Below are positions 35,886 to 47,696 of a DNA stretch of 64,000 nucleotides, in pieces. The DNA lies in NCBI GenBank assembly GCA_963693315.1, contig OY856186.1, positions 303,434,586 to 303,498,585 of the forward strand, written 5' to 3'. Made by a program: the position numbers and the translations under genes. Source of the DNA: Diogma glabrata (Eukaryota; Arthropoda; Insecta; Diptera; Cylindrotomidae). Position 1 is the stretch's first letter. Every line of letters begins with the position of its first letter. Below the pieces are notes generated by a model. The model ran no database searches, was not told the DNA's origin, and saw nothing but the letters and a program-made list of their open reading frames with translations.

Positions 35886-36119
35886 GTCCAATTTCATGTG
35901 CAATTACATTTACGAAATAAAAACAGCTAAATTATTTTTTCCCAAAAAATTGGCTAAAAATAAATGAAATCATTTTTTGACACACTTGACATTATTTTTT
36001 TGAAAAACTTATACCTATAACATATACTACTTATACTTATAACTTATACCTAAAACAAAACATGAATACACATTAAATGAGCTTACAATCAATTTGATTG
36101 TGCGTCTTTTAGTTAAAAA

Positions 36120-36365
36120 GTAGAATATTTGAACATTGGCAGTACATTCGAACATTAGATGTTTACATCGAGTGAGTCTATCCATGCTACTACATCGAGA
36201 GTTGCCAAATGGATGTCTGAGATATCGCCATTGTATCGTCGAACTGGACACACAGTTGCAATGTATTTTATGGTTTGTTGTGGAGCTCCGCAGTCACATT
36301 GAAGGGACTCTGAAATTCCCCACTTGTAGAAAGAATCAACACAACGTCAAAATGATGAAATGTTA
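36120..36365 (-). pseudogene. LINE ORF2 C-terminal zinc-finger fragment
   Basis: A minus-strand frame from 36337 reads YKWGISESLQCDCGAPQQT, IATVCPVRRY and DVVAWIDSLDVNI. This is the usual C-terminal region of Jockey/BS-like LINEs (WG..ES..C.CG..QQT..HI...CP). RT is absent. The family cannot be settled. Confidence 0.6.
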
Positions 36366-36439
36366 CTAACCATTTGTTCTCCATTTTTATTGTGATTTTT
36401 GTTAAAACCGTATATTCGCGTTCTCAAGCTTGTCGTCCA

Positions 36440-36548
36440 ATTTTTACAAAAAATCGGGATATTTTTAAGACGTCACGGGACGCGGAACAAATTGCTAAAA
36501 ATCGGGACTGCTTCGCCAATAGCGGGACGTCTGGTCACCTTAGCCATG
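36440..36548 (-). mobile_element. Possible hAT terminus
   Basis: On the minus strand the sequence reads AAGGTGACCAGACGTCCCGC, then CAGTCCCGATTTTTAGC and CCGTGACGTC. GGTGACCAGACGTCCCG with nearby TCCCG inverted motifs is characteristic of ends of a hAT group seen in many animals. The other end and the transposase were not found. Confidence 0.35.
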
Positions 36549-36619
36549 GTAAAAAAAGTAAGTTGCATGCGTGCAATTGTATGTTTGCAATTGTATTGTA
36601 TTGTATGTATTTAATTTTG

Positions 36620-37689
36620 TTTACTATCTGTTGAATAAAATTACCCAATGTTTGATTTAAATATTGCATTTTGGGAAATATATATAGAACGAGTAAATCG
36701 TTACCACATTAATTATTAATATTGTGTTCTTTATACATAGATGACATAGTATTTTCGGATCTTTAAAGAGTCGTAATAATAAATATTTGATATTCATTAA
36801 GCTAAACATGTTCAACTATAAAGTTGGAATAAAAGCAACTTTTATAAAATATGCGCTTTTACTTTTTCTATAAAACAATAAGTTTTTTTACCTTTATAAG
36901 TCGTTCCATTTATTATGAATGAAATTTCCATTTTTTTGTTTGTTTTTATTTTAAATCGTGCTAAAATTTACTACCATTTAATTTTATTCACGTAAAAATT
37001 ATCACTAAATTCACAAAAGCTCTTAATATTAAATCACTTAATAGTTAATTCACATAAATAAATTATGGTTTTAATTTATTTTTATTTAATAATAAAACAC
37101 AATTAATATCTAACATCCGTTAACGTTCGTTAGTTGTAAAAGATTGAAATGTTTTGAGTTTTTTATATATATTTCTTTTAATTTCGATTGAGTAATAATA
37201 ATTAAGTAATAATAGTCTACACAGAGTTAAATTTCAATGTGGAGATAGAGATAAAAAATTTGGAATACATATATCAAAACATATTATTTTGTCAACACAT
37301 ATATAGATGAAGAATATGTATGATTATTTTAAATTGTGTTTGAAATTTAAATTTAGTAATTTTGCGATACCATGTTAGTGTGATCCAAATTGAGACACAA
37401 ATATAAGTGATTTAAAATCTTAGGCTTCGAGAAGTGAAGAATTCTGTCTGTGGTAAGGGTTAAATCAGAGGCGCACACAAGAGGGGCCCGCTTTGGGTCC
37501 AGACCCCCTACCCCTAACCGATCATTTTTAAGCATTTGTTATTAAAAGTTAGCCATTGTTTAGAGTTAATCATAAGAAATTGTAGAATATCATCTCTGGA
37601 TATAACAAGATACGATGCTAACTAGAAAATTAAGGTTTGTGAGTATTGATCAATTTTATTAGAGGATTTTTTTAACACTAATTCTTAAG
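36620..37689. other. Noncoding AT-rich stretch
   Basis: No gene recognised. The GC-richer patch 37440-37530 gives a 60-codon minus frame that matches no family I can name. Confidence 0.4.
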
Positions 37690-38350
37690 TTTTGAATGTT
37701 AAAATTATCAAGGAAGACCTACGTCGGCAAGGTATTCCAGAGACGTCAGACTCTGTTAACACTTGGAATAGCGACAATTCTACATCTTGTCACTCGAATT
37801 TAACATACCGACGAACCAATGCTGCTGAGAATGCCGTAATGGCATTAATTAGTTCTTGCGAGGGCAGAATACCATTAGGAGTTATATTGTGACTCAGGAA
37901 ATCAAGAGTGTTCAAATCTTCCATTTTAATCCATTTCAAATCTTTATTTGAATGCCAAACTCGCTTAGTTTCGGAAAAAGTTGTTTCAGATAAAATTTGT
38001 GTTGTTCCTCATTTTTCGATGCCACTAATCCCGAGTGAAAATAACACGCCGAAAACTTCGGCTTAATATATATCGTTGGTGTAGACATATACGAAGTCTA
38101 AATCTCGAACGATTCCGTTGATGAAACGCTGTAACGTTTCTACAGAACTGCGTAAGCCAAATGGCATTCGAGTGAACATGAAATGGCCAAATGGAGTTGC
38201 GATTGGAGTCTTATGAATATCTTCATTCGCAGGAATGAGATGATAAACAATTGGCAAACAATGTCAATTTGTAAAATCTTGCAACCATATAAGTTCATCG
38301 AAAAAATTTGTATGTGCTCGATGATAATCTCCACATGGTCTTCAATCGAG
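37690..38350 (-). pseudogene. Ty3/gypsy reverse-transcriptase fragment 3
   Basis: The minus-strand frame from 38257 reads YHLIPANEDIHKTPIATPFG, FTRMPFGLRSSVETLQRFI and LDFVYVYTNDIY, the RT palm of gypsy elements. The catalytic Y-x-D-D is Y-T-N-D, so one Asp is lost. Left of it, 37690-38050 has connection-domain traces in shifting frames. It is a different copy from remnants 1 and 2, which lack this segment. Confidence 0.75.
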
Positions 38351-38557
38351 ATCTTTTTTCCTTACCATGTGAAGCAAGCAAAATACAAAAGAAAATGAAG
38401 CACGACATATTCTTAATTCATCCATGTGTTGAAATTATGTGTACACGGATGCAGGACCGTAGAGAGAAAAACCGGGAAAAAAAACTTTAATAAAATTGTG
38501 CTTTATATTCAATAGTAAAATCTAAATCATTACATTTTTGTTTTTCGAGAGTGAAAA

Positions 38558-39406
38558 ATGGCTAACAAATCTGAAAATTTATCGAAATTTATCGATTCCA
38601 TTAACATTAAACTAACAAATGTGGAAAACAAAATTCAAAAGAGTCATCTAGAAGTTTTAAAATATGTTGGTGAAGTGAATTCAGAAATTAAATCCGAAAT
38701 ATGTAAGGTGATTGAAGAAGTGGATAAAGTTTGTAAACAAGTTAAACATCTGGATAATAGAATCGATGCTTTAGAAAGGGATAAAAGGTCATGTGATATG
38801 TTGGTTAGCGGTATACCTTTTCTTAAGAATGTTTCCGAGAGTGACATATTTTCAAACATTTGTAAAGCTCTACAAATTACTATTGCCGAACAGGAAATTA
38901 CAGCAATTTTTCGTCTTAAGCCAAAGAAAGTTAGAGATGCCGTAACAACATCCATTGTAGTTCGTTTTCAACATAGATATATGAAATCTGAATTTTTATC
39001 TAAATATAAAACAAAAGGCAATCTTAAATTATCGGACATTGGATTAGAACTTGAATCTCGAATATATTGCAACGATAGTCTAACTAGTAAAAACGCCAAT
39101 ATTCTTCGAAAAGCCAAAGTGTTGCAAAATTCAAAAATGATTTTAAAATGTTTCACAAAAAATGGCCTGGTTCACATTATTCCGGTTGAGAGAATGACAC
39201 CTATACTAATTCAAAATATTGATCAGCTGGAGTCTGAAAATATTGCAATACATAAATCAAAACTTGTAGAATCAAATGAAAATAACAACACAGACAAGAC
39301 GGACGATCTTGTTTGTTTAACATCAACATTAACACCAGCTGATGATAACGCTACTTTAAATATACAAACACGTTCTAAAACAACAGCTACAAAAATTACA
39401 TCCTGA
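38558..39406 (+). CDS. LINE ORF1 protein (coiled coil plus RRM-like), intact
   Basis: A 282-codon uninterrupted frame. Residues ~5-80 are a charged heptad-rich coiled coil with Lys/Glu/Ile/Val. Residues ~80-130 (CDMLVSGIPFLKNVSESDIF...NICKAL) look like the RRM-like domain of LINE ORF1p. Residues ~130-215 (TTSIVVRFQHRYMKSEFL, KGNLKLSDIGLELESRIYCN, LTSKNANILRKAK, ILKCFTKNGLVHI) match the C-terminal domain of L1/CR1/Jockey-type ORF1. A Ser/Thr/Asn tail ends at TGA. Such proteins trimerise and coat LINE RNA. A Helentron-like element starts 138 bp downstream; the CR1-like ORF2 at 47818 may be its original partner. Confidence 0.75.
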   Translation: MANKSENLSKFIDSINIKLTNVENKIQKSHLEVLKYVGEVNSEIKSEICKVIEEVDKVCKQVKHLDNRIDALERDKRSCDMLVSGIPFLKNVSESDIFSNICKALQITIAEQEITAIFRLKPKKVRDAVTTSIVVRFQHRYMKSEFLSKYKTKGNLKLSDIGLELESRIYCNDSLTSKNANILRKAKVLQNSKMILKCFTKNGLVHIIPVERMTPILIQNIDQLESENIAIHKSKLVESNENNNTDKTDDLVCLTSTLTPADDNATLNIQTRSKTTATKITS

Positions 39407-39999
39407 AAAATTTGAATATACATAGTGTAGATCGAAAAAGAAAATTTTTGTATAACTAATAATTTTTGCCTTGTTTGTGTGAGTATTTGAATATAGATAT
39501 TTAAGTTAATTGATGTTTGTTCTTTTGTTTTTAAATTGTATTTTAGGTAGATTTCATATAAAAATCTACCTATTGCAATGGGCTTCATCTCGGAATTTCG
39601 GAAAAATTTTTGTGCCAAACGACTATATATGATAAGCGGAGACAAAAAAACAAAAAAAAAAAAATTTATATAAGGTAAGTGTACCATATTACGTGTTATT
39701 AAGGCTTGTCTCATTTTAGAATGAATTTAAAATTTTTGGGCCAACAGAAATAATATATAACGTGGCTTATTATAATTATATAACTGTTGTCTTTACCATT
39801 TTGTGCATCGAAAAGTTTTAAAATTTGGTGTAATGACATTTATTAGTACTTCAAATGACCTCTGTATTGTCTCTAATTCCGTGCTAAAAAATTGACGATG
39901 TAACTAATTCCGTGTTAGTGCGTCCCTTATTCCGTGATATTTAAAGAGATACGAATTTTGTATTTTAAAGAGTTGGACAGAGAAGAATTTAGTTTTTAA

Positions 40000-41460
40000 A
40001 ACAAATTTTTTATTTTTTGTAACACTTATCTACGATAATTTGGTTTATATTTTTTATTTTGTCATTCTGAAAACACATAAATGCTCGTTTTATTCGATAA
40101 TCTCATAAACTTACCATGCTTTTTAAATACGCATCAATAGTATGTCTATCTAGCCGCCAGCGTCTATGTCTATCGGACGTTTGGACAGCGAAAAATAGTG
40201 CGCTCGAACACTGGAGTGTTGGTACTTGGTAGTGTCAACAGTGTCATTAATAGATATTTTAGCTTATATAAATCGTTTAGTTTAAGGAACACTGAGTTGA
40301 ACATAAAACATTAAACTCAAACCATCACTTTAAGTAAATGGCATTATTATTCTACTTTGTGTTTAACAAATTTGGTGTCGTTACAAACCAAATCTTCAGC
40401 TACGTTTCTGCATTTACGTTCAGAGATACGGTCAGAGCTATGCATGCATTTACTACGAATCAGGTCAATGGATGATCTTGGTCAAGGCTTTATAAAAATA
40501 CTGCATTAACCAAAAAAAATTATATTATTTTATGAGTTTTTTTATTTTTGATTTTGCCTAAAGAGCATCTTTTTTATTTATTTCTTCATATTTTAAAGAT
40601 TTATTCTTTACCCAAAACATACAAAAATTACAAACAAGTTTGTTTTAAAGGTATTATTACCTTTTCGATTTTAAAGGTATTATTAGTTATTCCAAAAAGG
40701 TTTGCTTATTTTACATGAAATTTTTAAGTTTTGATTTTTTTTAAATGTTATTTTCAATAATCCAAAAGAACATTTTAGAGACCTGGCATATGTTTTATTA
40801 GTAAATATTCGCATGGGACGTTTTCGCCAACAAAACAAAACGCCTTTTTGTAATTTGAGTATGTTTTGGGTAAAAAACTAATCTTTAGAAAATTTTATAA
40901 AAGAAAAGAGGTTCTTTTAAATTTCACCATCTTTGTAAATTAAATTTTTGAAAAATTAAAATTGAAAAATTTCATCTAACATAAACTCTTTGTTTACTTT
41001 TCAGTAAGATTTTTTTATTAAGCCTTATTTAATTCCTTTTAAGCAAAAAAAAGTTCAAAAGAATCGGTACACTTGTTTTTAGTAAATGGCACAAAGTACA
41101 ACAAATTTCAAACTAATAATTAATAATATATTCAAATAACAATTGTCTGTAATTTAAGTGTGTTATAGATAAACAATAAATCAGGAAAATGTAAAAAAAT
41201 AAAGGAAAAAAGACATTTTTAGTTGCCATTTTTGAAAAATATAAATTGTTTTATAAATTTATATTTTTATACAATTTATTTATTCGTTTATATTTATATA
41301 TTTATTTATTTTTTTATAATTAAGAAATATTTATAGTCATATATAAAATATTTTTATACCCTTGATGTTGACCCACAAGGTTGAAATATTGGGAAAAAAT
41401 TTGAAATATTAAAACAGTCTATTAGTCAATCTAACAGTCTATAAGGCAATTTTTAAGAAA
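40000..41460. other. Left noncoding part of the 6.6-kb element
   Basis: No reading frame over 60 codons and no family match. The patch 40140-40250 is GC-richer but shows no protein I know. Confidence 0.4.
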
Positions 41461-41469
41461 AGCAAGAAA

Positions 41470-41750
<281 letters not shown>

Positions 41751-42765
41751 TTAGTATAGATAGCTTTGCTAATAATGCTAATAATAATTTATAAGTATCA
41801 GAATATCAAAAAGAGAAAAGCGAAAACAAATTATTCAAATCGGTTCGAGAACTATTTAACTTTCAGCTTGCCAGTTGTTTTTTTTAAATTTTTAACAAAT
41901 TTGGAACCACCCTGTTTCGAAGCTAGTAAAAACAATAAACAAAATAAAAAACACGTATTAATTTTTTTACTATGCTAACGGTTACGGAGGTTTTAAGAAA
42001 ATCGTATATGGTCGGATTCACATAATCGGCGTCTTGATTCAATTTTCAACCTTTATATAATCCAGAAGAAGTCTTCTTGAACTTATGCATTACATTACTT
42101 TGAGGCGTTTTTAATATTTATAAAAATAATGTATGCATATAATAATCGAGCAATTTCACTCAAGTTCAGCTAATTTTTGGGAAATTTTGACTTGACCCCT
42201 TTTAATTTTGATTATTTTTTGTTTATAGATAGTCTTTCATAAATAAAAAATACAAGTTCTCTTAGAATTTTTTTTTTCGACAATGGGTCTTCACAGGGCG
42301 CCCCTCAATTTTTTGTTATTTTGTGATGTGCATTTCGACGAGCGATTGTAGAAAAACTACTCAATCGATTTTCATAAATGATATGTCGTTGAATAGGTAT
42401 TAGAACAAAGTTTTTAAAAATGTACACTGTTAATTTTGTGAAATAATTTTTAACGGTGTAACATAAGAAAAAAACGGTGTAATTGAAGAAAAGATGGCGC
42501 TACACCTTTTTTTTTTTAAACTAAATTGAAGCTTATTTTATATCTTACTACTTGTGAAAGTTTTGGACTAGCGATATTTTTTGTTTTAAAGATAAAATTC
42601 GTTGTTCATATGACTGTCGGGAATCAGTTTTTTTTGTTCTGAAGGAAAATTATAAAAATGGCGTTATAAGCTAAAAGATTGTTTTTATGTTAAATATCAA
42701 ATATTTTATTATTAAATGATCTTTTTTAAATATTATAAAAATTATATATCTACAACAAAGAAAAT

Positions 42766-44050
42766 ATGAGCAATTTCTGCATAAATCCACAAAAGCGCTT
42801 ATTGCTATGCACATTAAATGAAGCTTATGTGGAGTTTAAAAATAAGTTTCCTGATGTGAAAATAGGATTTATTAAATTCACGTCCCTTCGACCACAAGAA
42901 TGTATAAAATTATCCCAAGGAGTTCATAATGTGTGCGTGTGTGGCATACATCAAAATATAAAACTAATGATTCAACACTCTAAGATGTCTTGGATTACTG
43001 ATGCTGCTTTCCAGAATTATAAAACATTAATTGACTTTGTTTCATGTGGTGAATTAACAGAAGATTGTCATACTTTGAAGTGCAATGAATGTTCAAAAAA
43101 CCTTCAACAACTGGAAGAAAGATTACTAAATGATTTTGACGTTAAAGGAATCCTTCAAGTCAAATATCAACAATGGATTACCAATGATCGATGCAATTTG
43201 GATACTTTGATAGAAACTGTAGAAGAATTTATGAAAAAATTTGTTTGTAGTTGTCCCCACAACTTTATAGCAAATCAGCAATCTACATTCATTGACGAAA
43301 GAAAAAAACTTAGAACCAGCAGCCAAATTTTGTAACTATGAAGCGGTGAAGTGATAAAAATTTCTTCGTTTCTTTTTATTAAAAAACTTATCACTTCACC
43401 GCTTCACAATTACAGAATTTGGCTGCAGGAGAGTACTTTGTTCAAGGTGATTTTTTTGAAAACTACGCCTTCATAATTCAGGATTCGGTTCAAGGTTATC
43501 ATTATAATAATTCTCAAGTTTTATACTCATTTCGGATATAAACGATCACAACAGTACTACAGTCCATCTTTTCATTACAAAACTTATTGAATTCATCAGA
43601 ACGCATATAAATTCTAATATTAGGAAAATAATTTACAACACCAGCGGGGCAACTTCTCAATACAAAAATAAACATAACCTAATTAACTTATGCCACCATT
43701 AAAAAGACTTTAAGGTTGATGCAGAATGGCATTTTCATGCTACCAGCCATGGCAAGGGACCTTGCGATGGGATTGTTGGTACACTGAAGCGTGCTGCACA
43801 CCGTTATAGTATGGGGAGCAGAGATATTATTGATACACCAAAAAAACTTTTCGAATGGGCTTTAATGGGATACGCCGATAAAAATGAATATCAATTAACA
43901 AAAAAAAAATTACAAAATAGAAATAAAAATGCAATTACTATAAGTGAAACTCAAAAATTTCATTCTTTTGCACCAATAAATACTAAGACAATAATTGCAA
44001 AAATGTTTTCCAACTCAAAAGAAACTTTTGAATGTAAAATAAGTAAATAA
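42766..44050 (+). pseudogene. Transposase-like protein (TSHGKGPCDG family), frameshifted
   Basis: The first 189-codon frame shows FPDVKIGFIKFTSLRPQEC, SQGVHNVCVCGIHQNIKLM, a CHTLKCNECS cysteine pair and SCPHNFIANQQSTFIDE. After a local palindrome at 43317-43428, later frames read GEYFVQGDFFENYAFIIQDS, GYHYNNSQV, then (43720-43800) AEWHFHATSHGKGPCDGIVGTLKRAAHRYS and PKKLFEWALMGY. This order (F-x-x-LRP, VCVCxxHQN, CxxCS, GDFxENY, WHFxATSHGKGPCDGxxGTxKR) belongs to a repetitive gene family found in many invertebrate genomes. The conserved Asp/Glu residues suggest a DDE nuclease, but I do not know its formal superfamily. Stops and frameshifts from 43330 to 43720 disable it. Confidence 0.65.
43317..43428. 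repeat. Local palindrome within the transposase-like gene
   Basis: CCAGCAGCCAAATTTTGTAA ... GAAGCGGTGAAGTGATAA (43317-43360) pairs with TTATCACTTCACCGCTTCAC ... GAATTTGGCTGCAGG (43388-43428), ~42-bp arms with a ~25-bp AT-rich loop. It interrupts the frame. Either a templated inverted duplication or a tiny foldback insertion. Confidence 0.8.
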
Positions 44051-45049
44051 TTTTTAATAACTATATTTATTTTCTTTAACCTACATATTTAATTTGTATG
44101 ATATTTTAAAAAGTTTATTCAATAATAAAATGTTTGTAATTTAATGTTAAAATACAATCTTTTACTTCATGATTCCATAATAACATAATACGAACATAAT
44201 ACTTCTCCAGTCAAAAGTTCCTAAATAGATTTAGTTATTTATACGACTTTTTTGTTTGCAGTCGAGACTGTCAAATTATTTTTTATAAGAGTGACAAGTG
44301 ATTACTAAAAGTGATAAATAAATATTTCATTTTTTTATGCCATCTAATACAAAGAAAATAATTGCAGAAGTGTTTTCCTATTGAAAAGAAACTTCTGTTT
44401 GTAAAACAAGTAAATCATTTTTAATAATTGTATTTATTTTATTTATTGTAATACATATATAATTTTTATAATATTTTAAAAAGTTCATTTAATAATAAAA
44501 TATTTGATATTTAACATAAAAAAAAATCTCTTAGCTTATAACGCCATTTTTATAATTTTCCTTCAGAACAAAAAAAACTAATTCCCGACAGTCATATGCA
44601 CAACGAATTTTATCTTTAAAACAAAAAATATCGCTAGTCCAAAACTTTCACAAGTAGTTAGATCTAAAATAAGCTTCAATTAAGTTTTAAAAAAAAAGGT
44701 GTAGCGCCATCTTTTCTTCAATTACACCGTTTTTTTATGTTACACAGTTAAAAATTATTTCAAAAAATTAGCAGTGTACATTTTTAAAAACTTTGTTCTA
44801 ATACCTATTCAACGGCATTTGTGAACATCGATTGAGTAGTTTTTCTACAATCGCTCGTCAAAATGCACTCACATCACAAAATAACAAAAAATTGAGGGGC
44901 ACCCTGTGAAGACCCATGGTCGAAAAAAAAATTCTAAGAGAACTTGTATTTTTTATTTATGAAAGACTATCTATAAACAAAAAATAATCAAAATTAAAAG
45001 GGGTCAAGTCAAAACGATGTTGAATCTTCGTAAAATTGCTCAATCCTTT

Positions 45050-46240
45050 TAATAATTATAATAATAAATTATACAAAATATTGTCTGAAGTCTTTCTTTA
45101 ACAATTGTGGCTCTATTATAACCTTCCTATCTATGCTTTTAATGGCTTTTGACTTCTGCCGATATAAGTATATCAAAAGCTAAAATTCCACATGCCATCA
45201 TGGGAAAAAATTTCGTCCATGATACACGTCCTGAATTGCTGAGAATACCAATTTTTTTGATTTCCTATAGCCTGTATTTTTTATTTCAAATTCATAAATC
45301 ATACTTTGATTGATTGGTCGGCGAAAACTGTTATTATGAAAATATTGTTATTGTGAAAATAAATGGTTATAAAATGCTAGATCTGATAAAGGTGGACTAT
45401 TAATGCTTCAAGTCGTCAAACTGACGAATGACCCGTAATTAGGAAAGGTAAAAATTTGTTGACCCTAATTCCGTGTTAGCGAGATACAGCCTATTATAAA
45501 AATAAGTGTAGCATTTTTATTTGGAGTGTGTTGTAATTATCATGAACTTTAAGGTTATGATGACAAAATTTAAAACACACGACTGAATTAAAACAGAAGG
45601 TGATTTAAAGAAACTATTGAGTAGACCAGATTTTCTTCTAATCAATAAAAATTTAACATCTACTAATCCTAATTCTAGCAATTTGGTAATAAAAACATAA
45701 TCCCGTAATTAGCTCCGACACATTTTTAAAGTGTTCTTTATTTTTAAAAATTACATTTTAATTTAATAGATAATTACTTTTGATATAAAATACAAAATAA
45801 ATTTGTTTAACAATCTGCTAATTCCGTGCTAAAAACGGAATTACGGACATTTCAAAAAAATTATGAACGTAATTCCGTTCGTCGAAAACTCGCTGATTTT
45901 AATACATAAAATGTACAAAATCATTATTCTATTAACATTAATCGATTAATATAATCCTAATTAATCCACAAAAAAGAATTTTTTACTTAAAATACATACC
46001 GATAAATTTTTATGGTCTTAAGAAAATGTTAATAAAACCTTAACCTTTTCCATAAGAAAATTGTCTCAAACAGCATATTTTCGTCGAGCAATCAATCAAG
46101 GAATAATTTATGAATATAAAACCAAAAATGCCGGCAAGAAAATCAAAATAATTGGTTCTCAGCAGTTCAGTGCGTGTATCATGATCAAAAATTTTTCAAA
46201 AAAGCTTAAATTTATCTTATTTTAAAACTTTTTATGAAAT
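45050..46240. other. Right noncoding part of the 6.6-kb element
   Basis: No gene. Copies of the TAATTCCGTG / CCCGTAATTA motif at about 45429, 45468, 45703, 45818, 45838 (inverted) and 45864; the final copies lie next to the TIR (46246, 46261). Confidence 0.5.
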
Positions 46241-46299
46241 AGCACGGAATAATGTACTAGCCCGTAATATTGTACTTTTACCTTATATATATATATATA

Positions 46300-47260
46300 T
46301 AAACGATATGAGATATAACGAAAACGACCGGCACTCTCACGGTCGCATTTGTTGAGGTAGATCAAAAAAATTTTCTGTACTTGTGTGTTTTAATAATATC
46401 TTGGACAAGTTCGTGAATCAGCAAAATCCGATACGTGGTTAAGAAACTAGAGGCTTTTTTCTGAAAAAAATTGATTTTTTAAAACCGTTATAACGGCCGT
46501 TTGGATACTAATATTTCAAAAAATTTAACAAATTTATAATCTTTGGAATCTTTTTTATCAATTTGTTTTAAAAAAAGACCTCTGCAGTTAGAGGTTCCTG
46601 AGTGAGCGGCTCCAACAAAAAAGTTTGCAAAAATAAATTTTTTTTTTAAACAACCGGCACTCTCACGGTCGCATTTATAAGGCCAGATCAAAAAACCTCT
46701 TCTAAACATGTGCGTTTTATTAATATCTTGGACAAGTTCGTAAATCAGCCCAATCCAACACATGGTTAAGAAACTAGAAGCTTTATACTAGAAAAAAACT
46801 ATGTTTTTTAGATCCGTTATAACGGCCGTTTGGATTCTAATATTTTTAAAAGCTTCATAAATTTAGAATCTTTGAAACCTTTTTAATCAGTTTCTTTCAA
46901 AAAAAAGACCTCTGCGGTTGGAGGTTTCTGAGTGAGCGGCTCCAACAAAAAAGCTTGTAAAACACAAAATGCGTTTGAATCAACCGGCGCTCTCACGGTT
47001 GCATTTGTGGAGCCAGACCAAAAAACCTTTCTGAAAAATGTGTGTTTTATTAATATCTTGGACAAGTTCGTAAATCAAAAAAATCTGACACATGGTTAAG
47101 GAACTATAGGCTTTATACTAGAAAAAAAAGTGGTTTTTTAATCCGTTATAACGGCCGTTTGGATACTAATATTTTTAAAATCTTCATAAATTTAGAATCT
47201 GTGAAAACATTTTAATCCATTTCTTATATTTATAAACCTCTGCAGTTAGAGGTTTTTGAC
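46300..47260 (-). repeat. Three ~329-bp tandem repeats in copy 4
   Basis: The 12-bp palindrome CCGTTATAACGG recurs at 46485, 46814 and 47143 (spacing 329 and 329). The motif CGGC(A/G)CTCTCACGGT and the TTGGACAAGTTCGT(G/A)AATCA tract recur with the same period. Each unit also holds a second dyad, ACCTCTGC(A/G)GTT(A/G)GAGGT. Confidence 0.9.
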
Positions 47261-47696
47261 TTGTTGGCTTCAACAAAAAAGTTTGCAGCAATCCCCAACT
47301 ACAATTTCCAAAAACCTTATAACAGTCAATGTCAACCTTATAACAGTCAAAAAAATAAAAGATTTGAATAAAAAAAATTATTTTTTTTTTCTTAGAAATA
47401 AACTTTTTTGATATTTTGCAGTAATTGCACGACATATGATATAGAGTAGGTTTGTGTCATAAATTGTCACACACATGTTCTGTGGTAGATTTGATATTTG
47501 TTTGTTGCAAAATTGGATAAATATAATTTTGCTTGTAGGTAGCTAATTTTCTTTTTAAAATTTGTTCGATATCTGTTTGAAATTAGTTTGTTTTGTTTAA
47601 ACTAATCTGATACATAAGATTCTACTGGCACACAAAACTGTCTGATCTCGAAATCTACCTATTTCTAGCGGATATACGTGCCGCTTGGACTTTTTT

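Larger units (their letters stand above)
42145..45045. mobile_element. Long-TIR DNA element with a transposase-like gene
   Basis: Arms of ~500 bp (42185-42710 and 44515-45014) are inverted copies; TTTTGACTTGACCCCTTTTA is at both outer positions. Weaker inverted similarity (GAGCAATTT) extends ~40 bp further out, so the true ends may be near 42145 and 45045. The centre carries a broken gene (42766-44050). 44145-44515 repeats part of 43965-44140 (AAAATGTTTTCC...AAAGAAACTT), a small tandem duplication. No target duplication is certain. Confidence 0.7.

Noticed and set aside
37353..37535. 60-codon frame GVGGLDPKRAPLVCASDL
   Set aside because: GC-richer patch but no domain and no neighbouring coding evidence.
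38644..38955. 103-codon minus-strand frame opposite ORF1
   Set aside because: Antisense shadow of a well-supported ORF1.
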